DNA from: Rhyacichthys aspro | Lineage: Eukaryota; Chordata; Actinopteri; Gobiiformes; Rhyacichthyidae | Direction of reading: 5' to 3' | DNA: 64,000 nt | Assembly: GCA_036850595.1 (NCBI GenBank) | Contig: CM072163.1 | Location: 13,788,639-13,852,638 of the forward strand | In this document: one piece after another, positions 1 through 12,131 of the stretch | Numbering within the stretch: the first letter of the stretch is position 1 | Layout of the letters: each line of letters starts with the position of its first letter | Notes under the pieces: generated by a model | What the model was told of the DNA's origin: nothing | Seen by the model: only the letters and a program-made list of their open reading frames with translations | Databases searched by the model: none | Made by a program: the position numbers and the translations under genes

Positions 1-240
1 CACCCCTCATTATGCACTTTATCAACAAACAGCGTGTTCATATCCAGTGGCTGGGCCCGGTGCAATGATGTGTACGTGTTTTGCTTTGCGTGGCGATTGT
101 GCCGTGGCCCTTAATTGAGCAATTAAGTGAGGCTAATTAAGAAGGCTAATTGTGGCCCCAGCCAATTCATAACAATTAGACTCTGACGACAGCCCCCATT
201 AACAAGAGGCCAAAGGAAAGCGGAAGGAGGGGGGCTAAGC
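1..240. promoter_or_regulatory. Candidate conserved enhancer in an erfl3 intron, homeodomain-site cluster
   Basis: The block lies in the intron after the ETS exon. Positions 111-126 form an inverted repeat, TTAATTG and CAATTAA around a 2-base centre. GGCTAATT occurs at 131-138 and again at 144-151, and ACAATTAG near 172. ATTA/TAATTA words are the core of homeodomain sites. The rest is balanced and non-repetitive. Enhancer function is inferred from word content and position; there is no alignment behind it. The following stretch, 241-598, is plain AT-rich intron. Confidence 0.4.
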
Positions 241-598
241 AATGCTAGTGGGATATTTGCATAAGAAAACTATGTGCGGTTGGGGGTGTGAGCTGAAGTA
301 GAGGTTGCTGTTTGTTTTAATCTTCAACTTTGGTAAGTAATTTCACACTGGGGCTGCAATTGGAAAACCTTATCAAATGTGTTATTTGGGAGCTCAGTGG
401 AGAACTTTTCATTAGGATAGGCACAAATAAGGACAGAATTGAGGGTATTGACATTCACCCCATGAGAAAGTTCCACCCTTATCTTTCACCCACATAGAAA
501 GACAGCTTAACTTGACAAAAGAAAAAATGAGCCCCTGAGTAACAATGTCATTAAATAAAAGCAGGAGTGTTAAAAAAAACAAAATGTCCCCGTCGTAC

Positions 599-833
599 CT
601 CAGCGCTCTGCTCAGTTTGTCATAGTTCATGTGAGGTTTGCACTTCCTTATCCCCCACAGCCGGGCCACCTCATCCGGATCCTTGATGACAAACTCTCCA
701 TAGTCGCCCTGCCAGGCTATCACCCCTTGGTACTCCTCTTTCTGCAGCAGCTCCAAGATAAAGTGCCACAGCTGTATCTGTCTAGAGCCGGGGCTGGACT
801 CAGGCTTGTAGGCCCAGTCCGGAAAGGCGAACC
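599..833 (-). CDS. erfl3: erfl3 coding exon 2: ETS DNA-binding domain (partial gene)
   Basis: This exon encodes most of an ETS winged helix-turn-helix domain of the ERF/ETV3 repressor group, nuclear proteins that bind GGAA-core sites. Translation gives FAFPDWAYKPESSPG, then helix 1 (IQLWHFILELL), then EYQGVIAWQGDYGEFVI, KDPDEVARLWG and the start of the recognition helix (MNYDKLSRALR). EYQGVIAWQGDYGEF is ERF/ERFL-type rather than ETV3-type, and GIRKCKPH fits my recollection of ERFL better than ERF (GVRKCKPQ). The acceptor is a cag ending at 834 on the minus strand; the donor is gtacga from 598. The exon is 235 bp and enters after one base of a Gly codon and leaves after two bases of an Arg codon, as expected for this family. 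The continuation (YYYNKRIL in relatives) is absent from 1-598, so the next exon is outside the window. Family assignment is firm; the paralogue name is slightly less sure. Confidence 0.95.
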
Positions 834-1365
834 CTGGACAAAAGAGTACGGTGTTACAGGGCGATGTCGTTTGTTTAAGTGTACACCGGGGGATGTGCTG
901 TCCGGATGACTGATGGGTGATGAAGGTGAGGGATGATGTGTTTAATATCACAGAACGTGCCTTGAGCAATGTTAGTCTGCGTTAATGCCCTCTAGCCTCA
1001 ACAGATTGGTCAGTGGGATGATGACAGCTCTCTTGGAGAAAACTGATTGATGTAGCTCAGGCCTGAATTCTAAAAGCCCATGTATGCACATCCTGGATGG
1101 ATTTGAGTAGTTGGTTCTCTCATCCTTTAGTGACCCTGACGCTAACTAGCCTGCTAAAAACATATGAGCCAATTCAATTTATTTATTATTTTACTGCATA
1201 ACTAAAGGGTGGAGCAGAAATGTAGATGTGATTTTGGCTGTGATTTATTTAGTTTTGTTTGTGTGTTTTTCTAATTTTCCAATTTTCAATACGTTCCTCT
1301 TTTTATCACACAACTTTGAGAAGTTAGACCAACCAGACTGAAGATCTTTAGGTGATGGGACTGAC
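834..1365 (-). other. erfl3 intron between coding exons 1 and 2
   Basis: The 532-bp intron runs from donor gtcagt (from 1365) to an acceptor preceded by a pyrimidine-rich stretch ending cttttgtccag (to 834). I see no repeat or conserved-looking block in it. Its small size contrasts with the apparently very long intron upstream of exon 1. Confidence 0.8.
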
Positions 1366-1426
1366 CTGGCGTCCAAAGTGCGGGCACCGGGGGAAGCAGC
1401 AGATCACTGACGCAGTTGCAGTCCAT
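1366..1426 (-). CDS. erfl3: erfl3 coding exon 1: start codon and N-terminal 20 residues
   Basis: Reading leftward from the ATG at 1426-1424 gives MDCNCVSDLL, then LPPVPALWTP and one base of the next Gly codon. The donor gtcagt begins at 1365. That single trailing base joins exactly to exon 2, giving TP-G-FAFPDWAY. The N-terminus matches the Met-Asp-Cys-x-Cys start I recall for ERFL proteins, while ETV3L begins Met-His-Cys. The exon is only 61 coding bases and is invisible to a simple ORF scan because the longer frame across it is out of phase with the real product. No other in-frame start exists within the exon. A spliced acceptor immediately upstream shows the 5' UTR continues in another exon to the right. 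Confidence 0.9.
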
Positions 1427-1441
1427 GCCTCTGCAACACCT
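1427..1441 (-). other. Tandem splice acceptors and short 5' UTR before the erfl3 start
   Basis: On the minus strand a pyrimidine-rich stretch ends in ttgttgcag, with the AG at 1441-1440, and a second cag follows 9 bases later with its AG at 1432-1431. Use of either leaves 13 or 4 untranslated bases before the ATG. Since the two sites differ by 9, any open frame coming from an upstream exon would be kept by both. The acceptor shows that the first exon lies further right. Branch point and usage cannot be told from sequence. Confidence 0.7.
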
Positions 1442-3050
1442 GCAACAAGATTTACAGATATGAGTAAAACAAACATGGTTCGGAACACTTCATCAACTGT
1501 GAGGTAGTTGGCTATGAAGCATTTTTGTTTCACCAAGTTGAGAAGTGCAAACTTTGTTAAAAGATACTTGAATCAAACTAAATTTGGAGGCATTGCATAA
1601 GGGTCTGAGGGCGCAACGTGATTTCAGAAACATACCTTAAATCGATCGAGAAATATGGCAAGGTTATGTTTCATATGTCTGCAGACCAGGTGTTTGATGG
1701 ATGTGATCTTGTGTGGCCACCTGAGGCTGTGTCTGATGCAACATGGTGGACATCCCCGTAGTGCATTTATGAACAAGAGGAATTACATAAAACTTTGAAA
1801 ACCACGTCAAAGCTAAGCCATATTATCCATGAAAAATAATATTATTTAATTGATTATAAGACACTTTTATTTCTTAATGTGGGCATAGAAAACTGCATGT
1901 TGTGTTAAAAATCATGTACACAAAAGGGTCTTGTAATAGCTTCAGTTTGGACGAATGAGATTATTTGTGTTTTCATACGTTTTTTCTTTCCTAGTATCTC
2001 CCATTATAACTATTTCCCTTCAGCTTTTACTGTATACTGGATAAACTTTAGTATCTCTATCTTGACAATATATTGGCATAAATGTAGATTCATTGCTCTA
2101 TTTCACCTCCTGCATTGGTCCTAAAAGTCAGAGTCTTACTTCTGTACCTTTATTAGATGTCATCTCATAGCAGCAGCTCCCAAATGCATATTCATACAGA
2201 CATCTGCTGACAGGATTAGTCAAGCAGCTCTGAGTGCCTCTGTGACGAGTGTGGGGCGAACACGAGCCGGGCTCTGGTTTGGATATCACAGTTTCATCAG
2301 GGTTGTTTTACAAAGCTCAGATGGAAGAGATGCCCTGCTGCTACACTGGTATCTTTAATGCCGGCCTCTCTACCTCTGCCTTCTCTCTCTGCCTCTATTT
2401 AATTATGCTCTGTGAATTTTGGATTTTCCCCGCAGCATTGAAATGGAACGTGAATTATTAAGGTGTGTTTGTATAAATTATTATTGCTAACTCCAGGCAT
2501 TTCTCTCTCCCTGTCTCACTTTGGCTCTCACCCTGCGTCTAGCCTTTGGATTGTGGCCCCTCACGCTTTCTCTTCATCTTTCTTGTTTTTCCAAACCTCC
2601 TTTTCTGCCTTCAAATGTAGCGCTGGCCTTCATCCTCTCTAATGCGTTTTATAGTGACTTTTACCAACTGATCGTGATTGGATTACAATTTACTTCTGTT
2701 TTTAACTTTAACTATTCCCACAACTTATCATCATTTCCGTGACAAAGCTTGTAATACATCTTCAGTAAAATCTGTTTGACAACAGTTTGCAACCATAACA
2801 TGCTGTAGCATATCCTATTTTTCCAAACCAGTATTTTCAGGGACTCATATTTCACTGTTAAATGAATCAGAACCAGACATGGTAGATATATAGTGGACCA
2901 TGTGATCAGACAAGTAGGTTTGTGAGGAGATGAGGGCTGGTTCCAGGAAGTCTGGCTCCCAATCATGCCCAGTCAAAAAACACTATAAGCCATTATTTTG
3001 ATACTATTTTGGTGCAATTGTCCTTATTTAATGCTTCAGCTTTCTATTAT
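1442..3050. other. AT-rich non-coding stretch, nothing recognised
   Basis: No exon-like signals with coding potential, no repeats with clear ends, and no CpG cluster. It probably belongs to the long 5' intron of erfl3. A mildly pyrimidine-rich patch lies at about 2370-2600. Confidence 0.6.
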
Positions 3051-3057
3051 CAATGCT

Positions 3058-3408
3058 TTAGTAGCTGTTAGCATCACTAGCTACATATGCAGTAGCTATG
3101 GTTATATCATCATCCTTTGCACTTTCAATCCAATCCAATAGTTTTGTTGGATGGGTCCATTGTGAATTTATATTATTTATTTTTTTTGCCCAATTATGAT
3201 CCAAACCCGATCTGACTTTATTTTTCCACTTAATTGACATTTTATTAACAATCATACACCGTACCATTTCCAGTTTGCCTAAATTGTCTTTACATGAACA
3301 TGCTTCTTGCTTTATTCTATACAACTCTGTAACATTCTCGTCTCTTGTGACCTCTGCAGAGTTTAGAAAATAAGGCATTCTTTGTGTTTGAGGTAGTAAT
3401 CTATACAT
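3058..3408 (-). other. Unrecognised 116-codon open frame in AT-rich DNA
   Basis: The frame opens with an ATG at 3408 and ends at a TAA at 3058. It is long for DNA this AT-rich. The composition is protein-like and hydrophilic, with a Cys pair in EACSCKDN, a Trp-rich centre (SIKWKNK, HNWAKK, SQWTHP) and an acidic DDD near the end. I recognise no family. It could be a decayed transposable-element piece or chance. No splice sites, promoter or neighbouring frame support a gene. Confidence 0.15.
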
Positions 3409-3419
3409 TTCTCTTCCCT

Positions 3420-4600
3420 ATGGGCTGCAGGTCATCAATAGTGCACCGGCTCTTTCATTCATATTCTCGTGGTCCGCAGTGTGTAGACGTTAGCCTCTGA
3501 GGATGATGTATACGTACTCATCTGTCGGGGTCTACCTCTGCTACCACCTACGCATTGCCTACAATCTAAAGACATCCTCCTACCCGCCAGTGTCTCTACA
3601 AACAGGTGAACCTCACTTTCCTGTTCCCCACCTGCTTCCACTGTGCACACCTATCCACTGCCCCTGCCTCACCGACCCACCCACCTACCTCCACGTCTCT
3701 CCCCTCTATAGCTGCTCTGTGTGTTTTGCTTCTTCGGCGCAGTAATTTTCCGTTTGATTTCGGAGGTAATGCATTTTTTACAAATCAAAGAGGAAGCCGG
3801 GCTGGGCTGTGCCGGCCCCCCTCCCTCGTCCTCTTGCTCTCCTCCTCCTCCTCCCCTCCCCGGTCCCCCAAGTTCTCTCTCTCTACTCGCCCTCCACGGC
3901 CCCCCAGGCCAGAGAGGAGATAAAGGAGCCCCCATCATTTCCTTGTTAGTTTTGATTTGGGCAGCGCAGGGCTTTCAAGTTCCCCCCATCACCCCCAGAA
4001 ACATTATAACTAGCAGCCCAGGGAATACACTACCCTCCTCATGTGCACACACTCGTGCACGCACTTGCATGCACCGACTGTCAGATACAAGCACTGGCAG
4101 ATTGTAATAGATTGAGCATGCACAGTAAACACAAGCCGCTATGGCACAAATGCGCAGGTATATGCTCAGGTAATAGACACTGGAGAGTGCACACAAAACA
4201 AGACATGGAGCCCATAGATATTGACCGAATCAATATCGACACACTAACACACATCTCAGCGAAGAGAGAAGGCAATTTGTTTACTAAAGAGGAAGATGCT
4301 GGCGCGCTGATAACTGTGCACACAAAACCACAAGTGCCTTTCATTTTGCTCCGAAAGACTGTGGACAGAGACAAAAGGAAAGTCTTCCACAAAGAGGCCA
4401 CCTGTAAGGCGCACTGCGGAAGATGGATGACACCGACGACAACACCTACAGCAGGGCCACCGCGTTACTGTACACAGTCGCATCCCCACAATAGCGCAGC
4501 CAGTGCTTGTGCTCCCACACACAAGGCCCTACATCAGTGGGAAGCAGCGCACACTCAGATCGGTACAAAGCCTCTGGTGTGTGCATGAGTCAAGAGGCTT
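3420..4600. other. Non-coding; C-rich and CA-rich stretch
   Basis: About 3600-3960 is strongly pyrimidine-rich on the plus strand, with runs such as cctcctcctcctcccctcccc near 3840. It is followed by CA-rich DNA with many cacac words at 4030-4540. The CA richness suppresses stop codons, so long frames here are not evidence of a gene. Confidence 0.55.
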
Positions 4601-7600
4601 TTGATCATTCACTCAACTGGTGCTGTAGGATGTTTTAGGGACAGGTTTTGCTTTGTAAAAATACAAGGACGGGCAGCCGCAGTTTGCAGTGGAGGTCAAG
4701 GCTGGGTGGTGAGTGTGCTTTTGTGGTTGTGTCTGAAAAAGCCTCCTGAAAAGTCTTGTAAAGTGTGAGTAAATGCTCACCTTGAAAAGCAACATTTTTT
4801 CGCCTTTTTCTAACATGTATTTATCTGGCTTTGAAACTTCTTCCCCCAGTGTCTATTCCCATTGCTCTTCTATTTTAAAAGCGACACATCCCTTCAGTAC
4901 TCTACTATGTGTAAAATGTCCCTCAATACCTGTTTCTAATATATTGTGACTAATCTGTTTGAAAGAGTCAACTTACAGCCTACAATAAAATCCAATAATA
5001 AAAATGATTGTTGTATGTGTGCCACTTTAGCTAGGGGTACAAAAGAGCACAACACCATAACACCATAAGACTGAGTATCTGATAGTCTTTCCTAAGTAGA
5101 AGTAAATAGTTATTTCAGGCTTCATACATACATACGGCTTTATTTGAATTAAAACGATTCAGGGAATACGGATTCTGTCAGAATTTTGTAGCAAAAAAGT
5201 AACAGTTATTTTTAGAAAAGTTTTACTGTGTGGTTGGAAAAATACTGTTTATAAAGGCAAAATTTACAAATGCAAAGTGAGCTCTTAGTAAATTAGGATA
5301 CCCCAAATGAATGAGTATCTACAGTACTTTACTAAAGTGTATAAGACTAAGTGTAATATTGCATCAGTACTACTATGTACTATGTATCATGGTTTTGGTT
5401 TGACTCTGAGGGAACTGAGCTGTGAAGACGAGGTTAGTAGGCCACTGTCAAGAGTAAAAAGGAAACCTTGTGAGCAACACTCTGTAGTAGCAGCTCTGTT
5501 TTGAAATTCTGCAGGGTGACTGCATGGAGAGAGAGGAGGAGGCCGCCTGACATTCAGGCAACATTATGTCTCCAGCACTGTCTAAAGAAGGAAAGAGTGA
5601 TGGCTTGTGATATAAAAAGATAGAGGAATATGAGAGGCATGAAGAGTCTGGCCTCTCCCGCTTTCTTTTTCCACCAGATGAAACGGACTCTGTACATCTG
5701 TCTCATCTTCCTTTTTTTGGTTGCCCCTGAAAAAGGCCCAGCTGAACCCTCTCTGCCTCTCTCCTCACTATACGTCTGAGCGTCTCTCTGTTCCTCTCTC
5801 TGGTTAGCTCTGACACACTGGTCAGCCTCGGGGTGCGAGAACAGAGGGACTCGGCGATGGGTTTGTTAGAGGAGAAGGAGGGAAGGAGAAACTAGGAGAA
5901 GATGAAGAGGGAGGGGTGATCTCTGAGACGGAAAGAGATCTTGTCCATCCGAATGTCAACACATAATAATATTGTACTTATTCACTTTTATTATTTTCTT
6001 AAGCTATTATTTGCTTGATTGTATTGGCTGATTAACAATACAGCTTTAGAGCATTCAATATTATACAGCAAGATATATCAAGTACATTCTGAACCTAATA
6101 CAGTTATTTAGTTATATACTTTATTTTGTTTTTAAGGATGAAATTACTGAAACAGACAATACATTAAAACTTCCAATGCAATGTTTAAATACTAAACCAG
6201 TTATATTGCATTGTGTTTTAGTGCAACATTGCCGGACACATTTATAATATTTCATATCGCAAGATGACATACGTTCAACTTAAATGTCTAAATCCAACTG
6301 AATGTGAAAAAGAGAAATCTCCACAGTATAGTTACGGTTACTGGCCACAGTGGATTGTCCTGAGTATGTCATTAGTTTTGGAGAAGTACACAGGTAGGAC
6401 AGAAGGTAGACTATAATGCCACTGACAAACAGATTCTAAACACTTAAACACTTCAAGCACTTATACAAATCAATATCCAATTAATTGTGATAGACATACA
6501 CTGATGTATGTCACTGACAAACAGCTGTCATTCTGGTGCTTGTCCACATGAATGTTTTCTTGTTTTCTATGTAACATCCGACTGAATAAACCATTTTGAA
6601 CAATATGCAGAGCCTCAGCAGTAGGGCATAAATTAGCCCCGATGTGATAACTTTTGCCTGCTTCTCCAAACTGAAGGACGAATTCATACATGGATCAAAA
6701 ACATCCCTTTAACCAAGACTTACAGTTCCACTTGCTGTTGTCCCACAGAGCTATTAGGTCTATGCCCTCTACCCTGCAGGGGCCTAGCTTACACTAAGCC
6801 CCTCACCACTGAGAGACAACATGGGATTGATCCTTAACGCTTCTAAAGAGAGTCTGACCGATAAATTTGTGGAGAAATACAAGCACTGTTTTACTCACAG
6901 GTTCTAAAAGGTAGCATGGACTAGTCTGACTAATATGTGAATTACAGGAAAGGTCACTATAAGGTTTTCAATACTACTGAGCCTACGTTCTAAAGTTTCT
7001 ATAGTATAGTGTGACACATTGGGTTTTTTCCAAACTAAAAGGTCATTCTAAAAAAAAAGTGGAATTTGAGCCTCTTTTGTGCCTGCTGTTATGTCCTGAA
7101 TTAGGACTCTGTTTAAAGATTTATCACCAACAAAACTTTTTATGGTCAGAAGTAAAAATTTCAACTATGAAATGTCATGGCTTTGAGGCAATTGTTATTG
7201 TGATTCTGGGTTATATAAATAAAACAAACTAAGAAGATAACTTTAGCTTATGACTCATATTTATTGCACCTGCCACTGCACTTGTCACAGTGATTTCAGG
7301 GTAAGTTGTCACATCTGAAAACCCCAACTGGAAACAGGGGCAGTGGACTATTTTCTGGCTGCAGACTGTAGACTTTAAGACAACAGGGGTTCAGGTTAAC
7401 TACAGAAATCGCATAAATCTCTACAGTGATCTCTGGAACTGAATTTACATCATATTTGTCTAAATGTTGCTCTTTTTAGTCCCAGCAACACGGCTGCCTC
7501 AGGTTTGCAAAACTATAGAACCATTTGTATGACACATATGTTTCAAAAAGATGAACTCTAGCTGAAATTCATCTTCAATATTACATGAAAATGGGGTACA

Positions 7601-8585
7601 ACAGTACATTAGACGCTTTTTAATTTGTTTGAAGTCAGTGTGACCCCACTACCCTTCCATCCTTGTATTTAAATGCCTTTAAGTCTGTACTTAAGCTAGG
7701 CGGAAAATGAAATGAACAGACAATAAACAGCTGAAACTTTACTCTTTTGCATGGTTTGCACTTTTTAACTTTATGACGCACTAGTGTCACAACATGTCCC
7801 TCCTCTCCCCTAAATAGGGTGTCCATGGGTCTCTAATTAATGCACTGTCCCACTTGCACTCCCTCTGTTCCATGTCCCAACAAATATCTGTAAAAACACT
7901 AAAATGTCCCAGTTTTGAACAGACCATGTCCCTATTGTCCCCAATTTAACAAACACTAGTCACTGCAGCAAACTCCAAATCAGCTGTCCATATACCTTAA
8001 GTCACTTCATTCATTTGCCATGTCATATTTTTCCCCTTAAACTGCAATTATATTCAACATTGTTATTATTTTATAAAAAGGACCTTTTTCACAACATTAT
8101 CTTTTCAAATGGCCATGGTTCTTTGGAGCTTTATTAGTTACTTGGTCAGTTTAAATGCACGTCAGTAAACACAGTTTTCATTTTGTCTACTGTTGATAAA
8201 AAACATTTTATATTTGTGACACATATTTTCATCTGTGGTGGGTTTGGGGGAAAATGTAAGTGTCCCAGTTTAGAGGTCTATAAAAATGGTCACCCTTTAC
8301 CCCTAAGGTAACTGCAAAGCTTTTCACAAACGTTCTGTGATTTGGGAGTATTTGTAACGACTGTGAAGATGTCTGCTAATAACGAAAAAGAACGCAGTAA
8401 CTTGTGATAAATAAGGAAACGATGTGGACTTTGATGAAAGGTGGACTCCAACAAGTTTGCAGTGAGCCGAACGGAGACGCTAAAGCTACGCTATTAGTAT
8501 GATATGGTCCGTCGTAAGAAAATAAGGAAAAGAAGGGGAAAAAAAGGATGAAGAAAAAGTATCAATCGATAGGGTTAAATTATTC
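4600..8585. other. AT-rich non-coding stretch
   Basis: Low GC throughout, with no CpG cluster and no coding signal. A purine-rich patch lies at about 5850-5940. Around 7845-7935 the word tgtccc recurs several times, a loose local repetition. It is probably intron or intergenic filler. Confidence 0.55.
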
Positions 8586-8589
8586 ATCG

Positions 8590-9330
8590 TCATTAATTAT
8601 CGATCGCTCTCCGCTGCCGGCTCGTCCGCCTCGCGCCAGAGTTGAAAGGAGGGAAAGCGCGCTTTATTAAAACCGGCTCGAGCCTCATTGTTTCATGTCC
8701 CGCGGCAAAGAAAAAGGCTGGAGTTTGGCTCTGCCCCGCGCCAGTCGAAAAAACACACCAGCACCACCTCCTCCACCACCTCCACCACCACCCTCTCCTC
8801 TTCTCTCCGCTGTTTCTGCCTCTCCCGGAGCGAGGCGCGGGGAGGAGCTTTGGGGAGCCCGGCGCGGTGTTCACGGGGCGGCTGTGTCTCGCGTGGATCG
8901 ATGAGGGATCAATGGCTCGCGCTGACTAATAGCCAGAGAGCGCCTTTGATCTCGCGGCTGAGAGATCAAAACCTGCGCGAGAGGGAAGAGAAACAGGAAA
9001 GAGAGAAAAAGAAAAACCGCGCCGGCGAGCTGACCTTCACTCACGCATGCGCTCCGCACACACACGTTATGGCCGACACGCGCGCGCACACCAGGCAGCT
9101 TTTAGCAATTTGACTACAGGATATCCTACGAGCAGAGGTGCTTAGACGAGTCCGAATCTGCACTCGAGCAGGAACAGTTACTCCTCTTTTAAGTAAATTG
9201 ACTGGTGAAAAGTAGTGGGCAAAGCTAAATTATTCACTTAACGCCTAACTCCGTAATAACTTTATATAACGGGTGCGGGCGAGGCGAGATTCCTCCTTTT
9301 AATGGACACGCATGCGCACGCACCACTCTG
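8590..9330. promoter_or_regulatory. CpG-rich cluster, candidate promoter with NRF1-like sites
   Basis: CpG is abundant after 4 kb where it is scarce. Two GCATGCGC words, the core of NRF1 sites, occur at about 9045-9052 and 9309-9316. On the minus strand a GTGAGT donor starts at 9044, directly after the first site, so a minus-strand first exon of roughly 9045-9330 could splice toward the erfl3 acceptor at 1440. A short CCACCT/CCACCA repeat at 8760-8795 lies inside the cluster. GTGAGT occurs often by chance, so the exon call is weak. The CpG cluster itself is clear. Confidence 0.4.
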
Positions 9331-9339
9331 CTTCCTGTA

Positions 9340-11680
9340 GTCCAAGTTGTTGCTCTTGATGTTGACTTCCTCAGACAAGGTGCTACAGTGAGAACAAGGG
9401 AACCATCTGTTGTTTCCAGGGAGCAGATGAGTGTCCTATGGGCTCAACTTCACGCCTGTTGAGAATCAAGAGGTGCTAGTAAATGAGTGTGTGGGGAAAG
9501 CATGGGGGAGGCCATTGTCATATGGAAAAAACAAAGTCAGAGAAAAAAGAAAGTGTAAACGTTGGCTTAAAGCTCTGCTACCTGATTTTCTTTTTTTGTC
9601 CCTGTCTCAGATTCCACTCGCCCCAAAAGCAGCCTAGGGATCTCTCCTGCTTTTCTTTTATTACAAAATAAAACCAGACCAATTTTTCCTCCACAAACTA
9701 CAAATACATTTCACCAAACTGAAGTTTAGCGTTAGCTTAGCGGCGACTTTAGCATCAAAATGGCATCTCCGTCTCATTAAACATTGTACTATTTGGAGTT
9801 TAAACCATTTCCCCCTCCAACTTATGTTTTTCTCATTGCAAAAAAGATAATAGATAGTAATACAAAAACATGGGCATTCAACATTAGTCTGGACTTTACT
9901 ATTTTATGTTATAAAAAGGACATTATCTTTTCCAATTGCCCTGGTTAAAATACACTCTGAGGAATACATCACTAACTAAATCCATGTCTTGAACTCATTG
10001 GGAAGAATAAGCCTTTTTGCTCCTGACATTTTTGTGCCCATAATTTGCCCTGGCATTTACACATTTTGACACACCTGCCTTTCAAAACAATAACAAAAAC
10101 CTTTCAATAAGCCAGAATCTCCTGTTTGTTACAGACTGGGGGCTACTGATGCAGAGCACCACAGTAGCTCGTGACTCCATCTGGTGGTGCAAAATGACAT
10201 AACTGTAGCAACTATACTACATCCTAAACTACAGTTTTATACTATTCAATAAAACACTCTGTTTTGTGTGACTAAACAGTTAATGGGGCTGTTTTTTCCA
10301 CTCGTTCACCTGGAGAAAATGTACTTGTTTTCCTCTCTCCTCCTCTCCACACATCCCCATGACACTCTATCCCCCTCTCTTTACCCCTTCTGCCCCCCTT
10401 CCTCTGGTCAGTGAGTTACGCTCTCTATCGCTCTCACTTCCCGAATTAACCACTCAAGAAGTCACCACCGACTCAATCAATAGCTCATACATAAACCCCG
10501 CTATAATCGCTCCCCCTGACTGTCTGTCTGCCCCCCCCCCTCGCCTCACCCCTTCCCACCGGCTCCTGACACTCTCCAATTCAGTGTCCCGACTGTCTTA
10601 TGTCCTCTTCTCCAGTCCCCAACGTAAAAAAACCCACTATCAAATGCCACCTATTTTGCAAATACATCTATTGAATCTGTGTTAAATGCACAGCATGCAT
10701 TAACCTCGCATCAAGATAGTAATCATCATATCAATCAAAAATATCTATAAAGGATACTGCTGATGGATTTAGAGTTCCAAGTCAATAAAACGTTTGATTT
10801 GAAGTGTTCTAGGATTACTTGTTTAGATGTTCTAGCTGTAAAGTTTTAGGAAGATGCCAAAAGGAGCCTCCAGTTTAGTGCGGATGCAAAATACAAGGAA
10901 TTACTGCAGAAAGTATTTTTTTAATCCATCATGTTGAATTGTTGTGTACACTCTTTCTTAAATACACCCTAACTGAAATATTTGTATACAAATCTTACTC
11001 TCCAAAAGTTATGCAGCCATTTTTTTTTTTGCTAAGCTTGTCCCAACTCTCTTACGTCTTGCAATACAAAATGTGACCTAAGAACTTATATTTTCACTTG
11101 TAGCATGTTGGAGTAATGAAGTACCATCATATAAGAACACAACAACCAAGTATTGGTCAATAATGAGCAGCTATGTCCCTTTTAATTGCTAACACCAGGT
11201 ATAAGATATGGATCAAAACTACAGCAACAGCTTGAAGATACAGAAAGAATCATTTTTATAGCCGCACACCTGGCCAAAAAACACATCTAAACTTTATCTT
11301 GTTTATGTTAGAGCAACTCTGAGAGGCCACTTGATCCTCGGAGCATCCTTCATCTCCAATGGTTTAACTAAAGCTACTTTATTCCTTTAGGGACTTGATA
11401 TTTGTGTAGCATCTCTGTAAAATGTATTACAGGGTCACAGTAATTCTTTTAAGTGAAGAGCACCATTGGCCCATGTTGGCGTGTCCAGCCAGAATGGGTC
11501 CAGGATTGCGTTAGAGCAAAGACAAGGAGACATCAATATTGCATTATCTCATGTTTAACTGTGAGACACAGATAGTTGTTTTGGGGGCCTTAAAGATATT
11601 GTATTACCAAAGGAGACACAGGCAGACATCCAAACACACACACATGCATTCACAAGGAGCAGAATAACACACAGAGAATT
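9340..11680. other. AT-rich non-coding stretch with one pyrimidine tract
   Basis: No gene is seen. A C/T-rich tract spans about 10,330-10,620 and includes a nine-C run near 10,532. A ctccatctggtggtgc word at about 10,176 is common near fish dispersed repeats, but no element boundary can be drawn. Confidence 0.5.
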
Positions 11681-11887
11681 TTAAAATGAGGAGGCCTCTC
11701 CGTGCACAACCCTGCCGCTGTGTCTCTTTCACACACTTCTTTCCCTTCGCTCCTTCGTCTCTGCCTCTCTCTCCTCTCTCCAAACTCTTTGATTCGTCCG
11801 TACGGTTTGATCTGCGAGAGAGCGAGTTTTGTAAACACATTTTTCACGATCATATAGCCACGGGCAAGGGGAGCGTGAGGCGCGGAG

Positions 11888-11915
11888 GAAGAAGAAGAAG
11901 AAGAAGAAGAAGAAG
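11888..11915. repeat. (GAA)n microsatellite
   Basis: A pure GAA array of about nine units continues into purine-only DNA to about 11,945. Confidence 0.95.
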
Positions 11916-12077
11916 GAGAGGGAGAAGGAGGAGAGGGAGACCGGGGAGAGAATCACGGAGTGTGTATGCGTGTGTGTTTGTGAGGGACGTTTAATGAGCG
12001 CGCGAGATGGAGAGACAGACTGACAGAAAATGCGCGGATGGGGTCTCAAATATGACTCTACTACACATCAGTGCGCA

Positions 12078-12082
<5 letters not shown>

Positions 12083-12128
<46 letters not shown>
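12083..12128. repeat. (AC)23 microsatellite
   Basis: A perfect 46-bp AC array. Long perfect dinucleotide arrays are common in teleosts. Confidence 0.97.

Positions 12129-12131
<3 letters not shown>

Noticed and set aside
4043..4588. 181-codon plus-strand open frame
   Set aside because: Lies in CA-rich DNA where stops are depleted; His/Thr/Cys-rich low-complexity product, no family match, no splice or promoter support, and overlapping open frames on the minus strand.
8695..8904. Proline-rich frame in the CpG cluster
   Set aside because: The proline run is the translation of a CCA/CCT simple repeat; neighbouring frames are open too.
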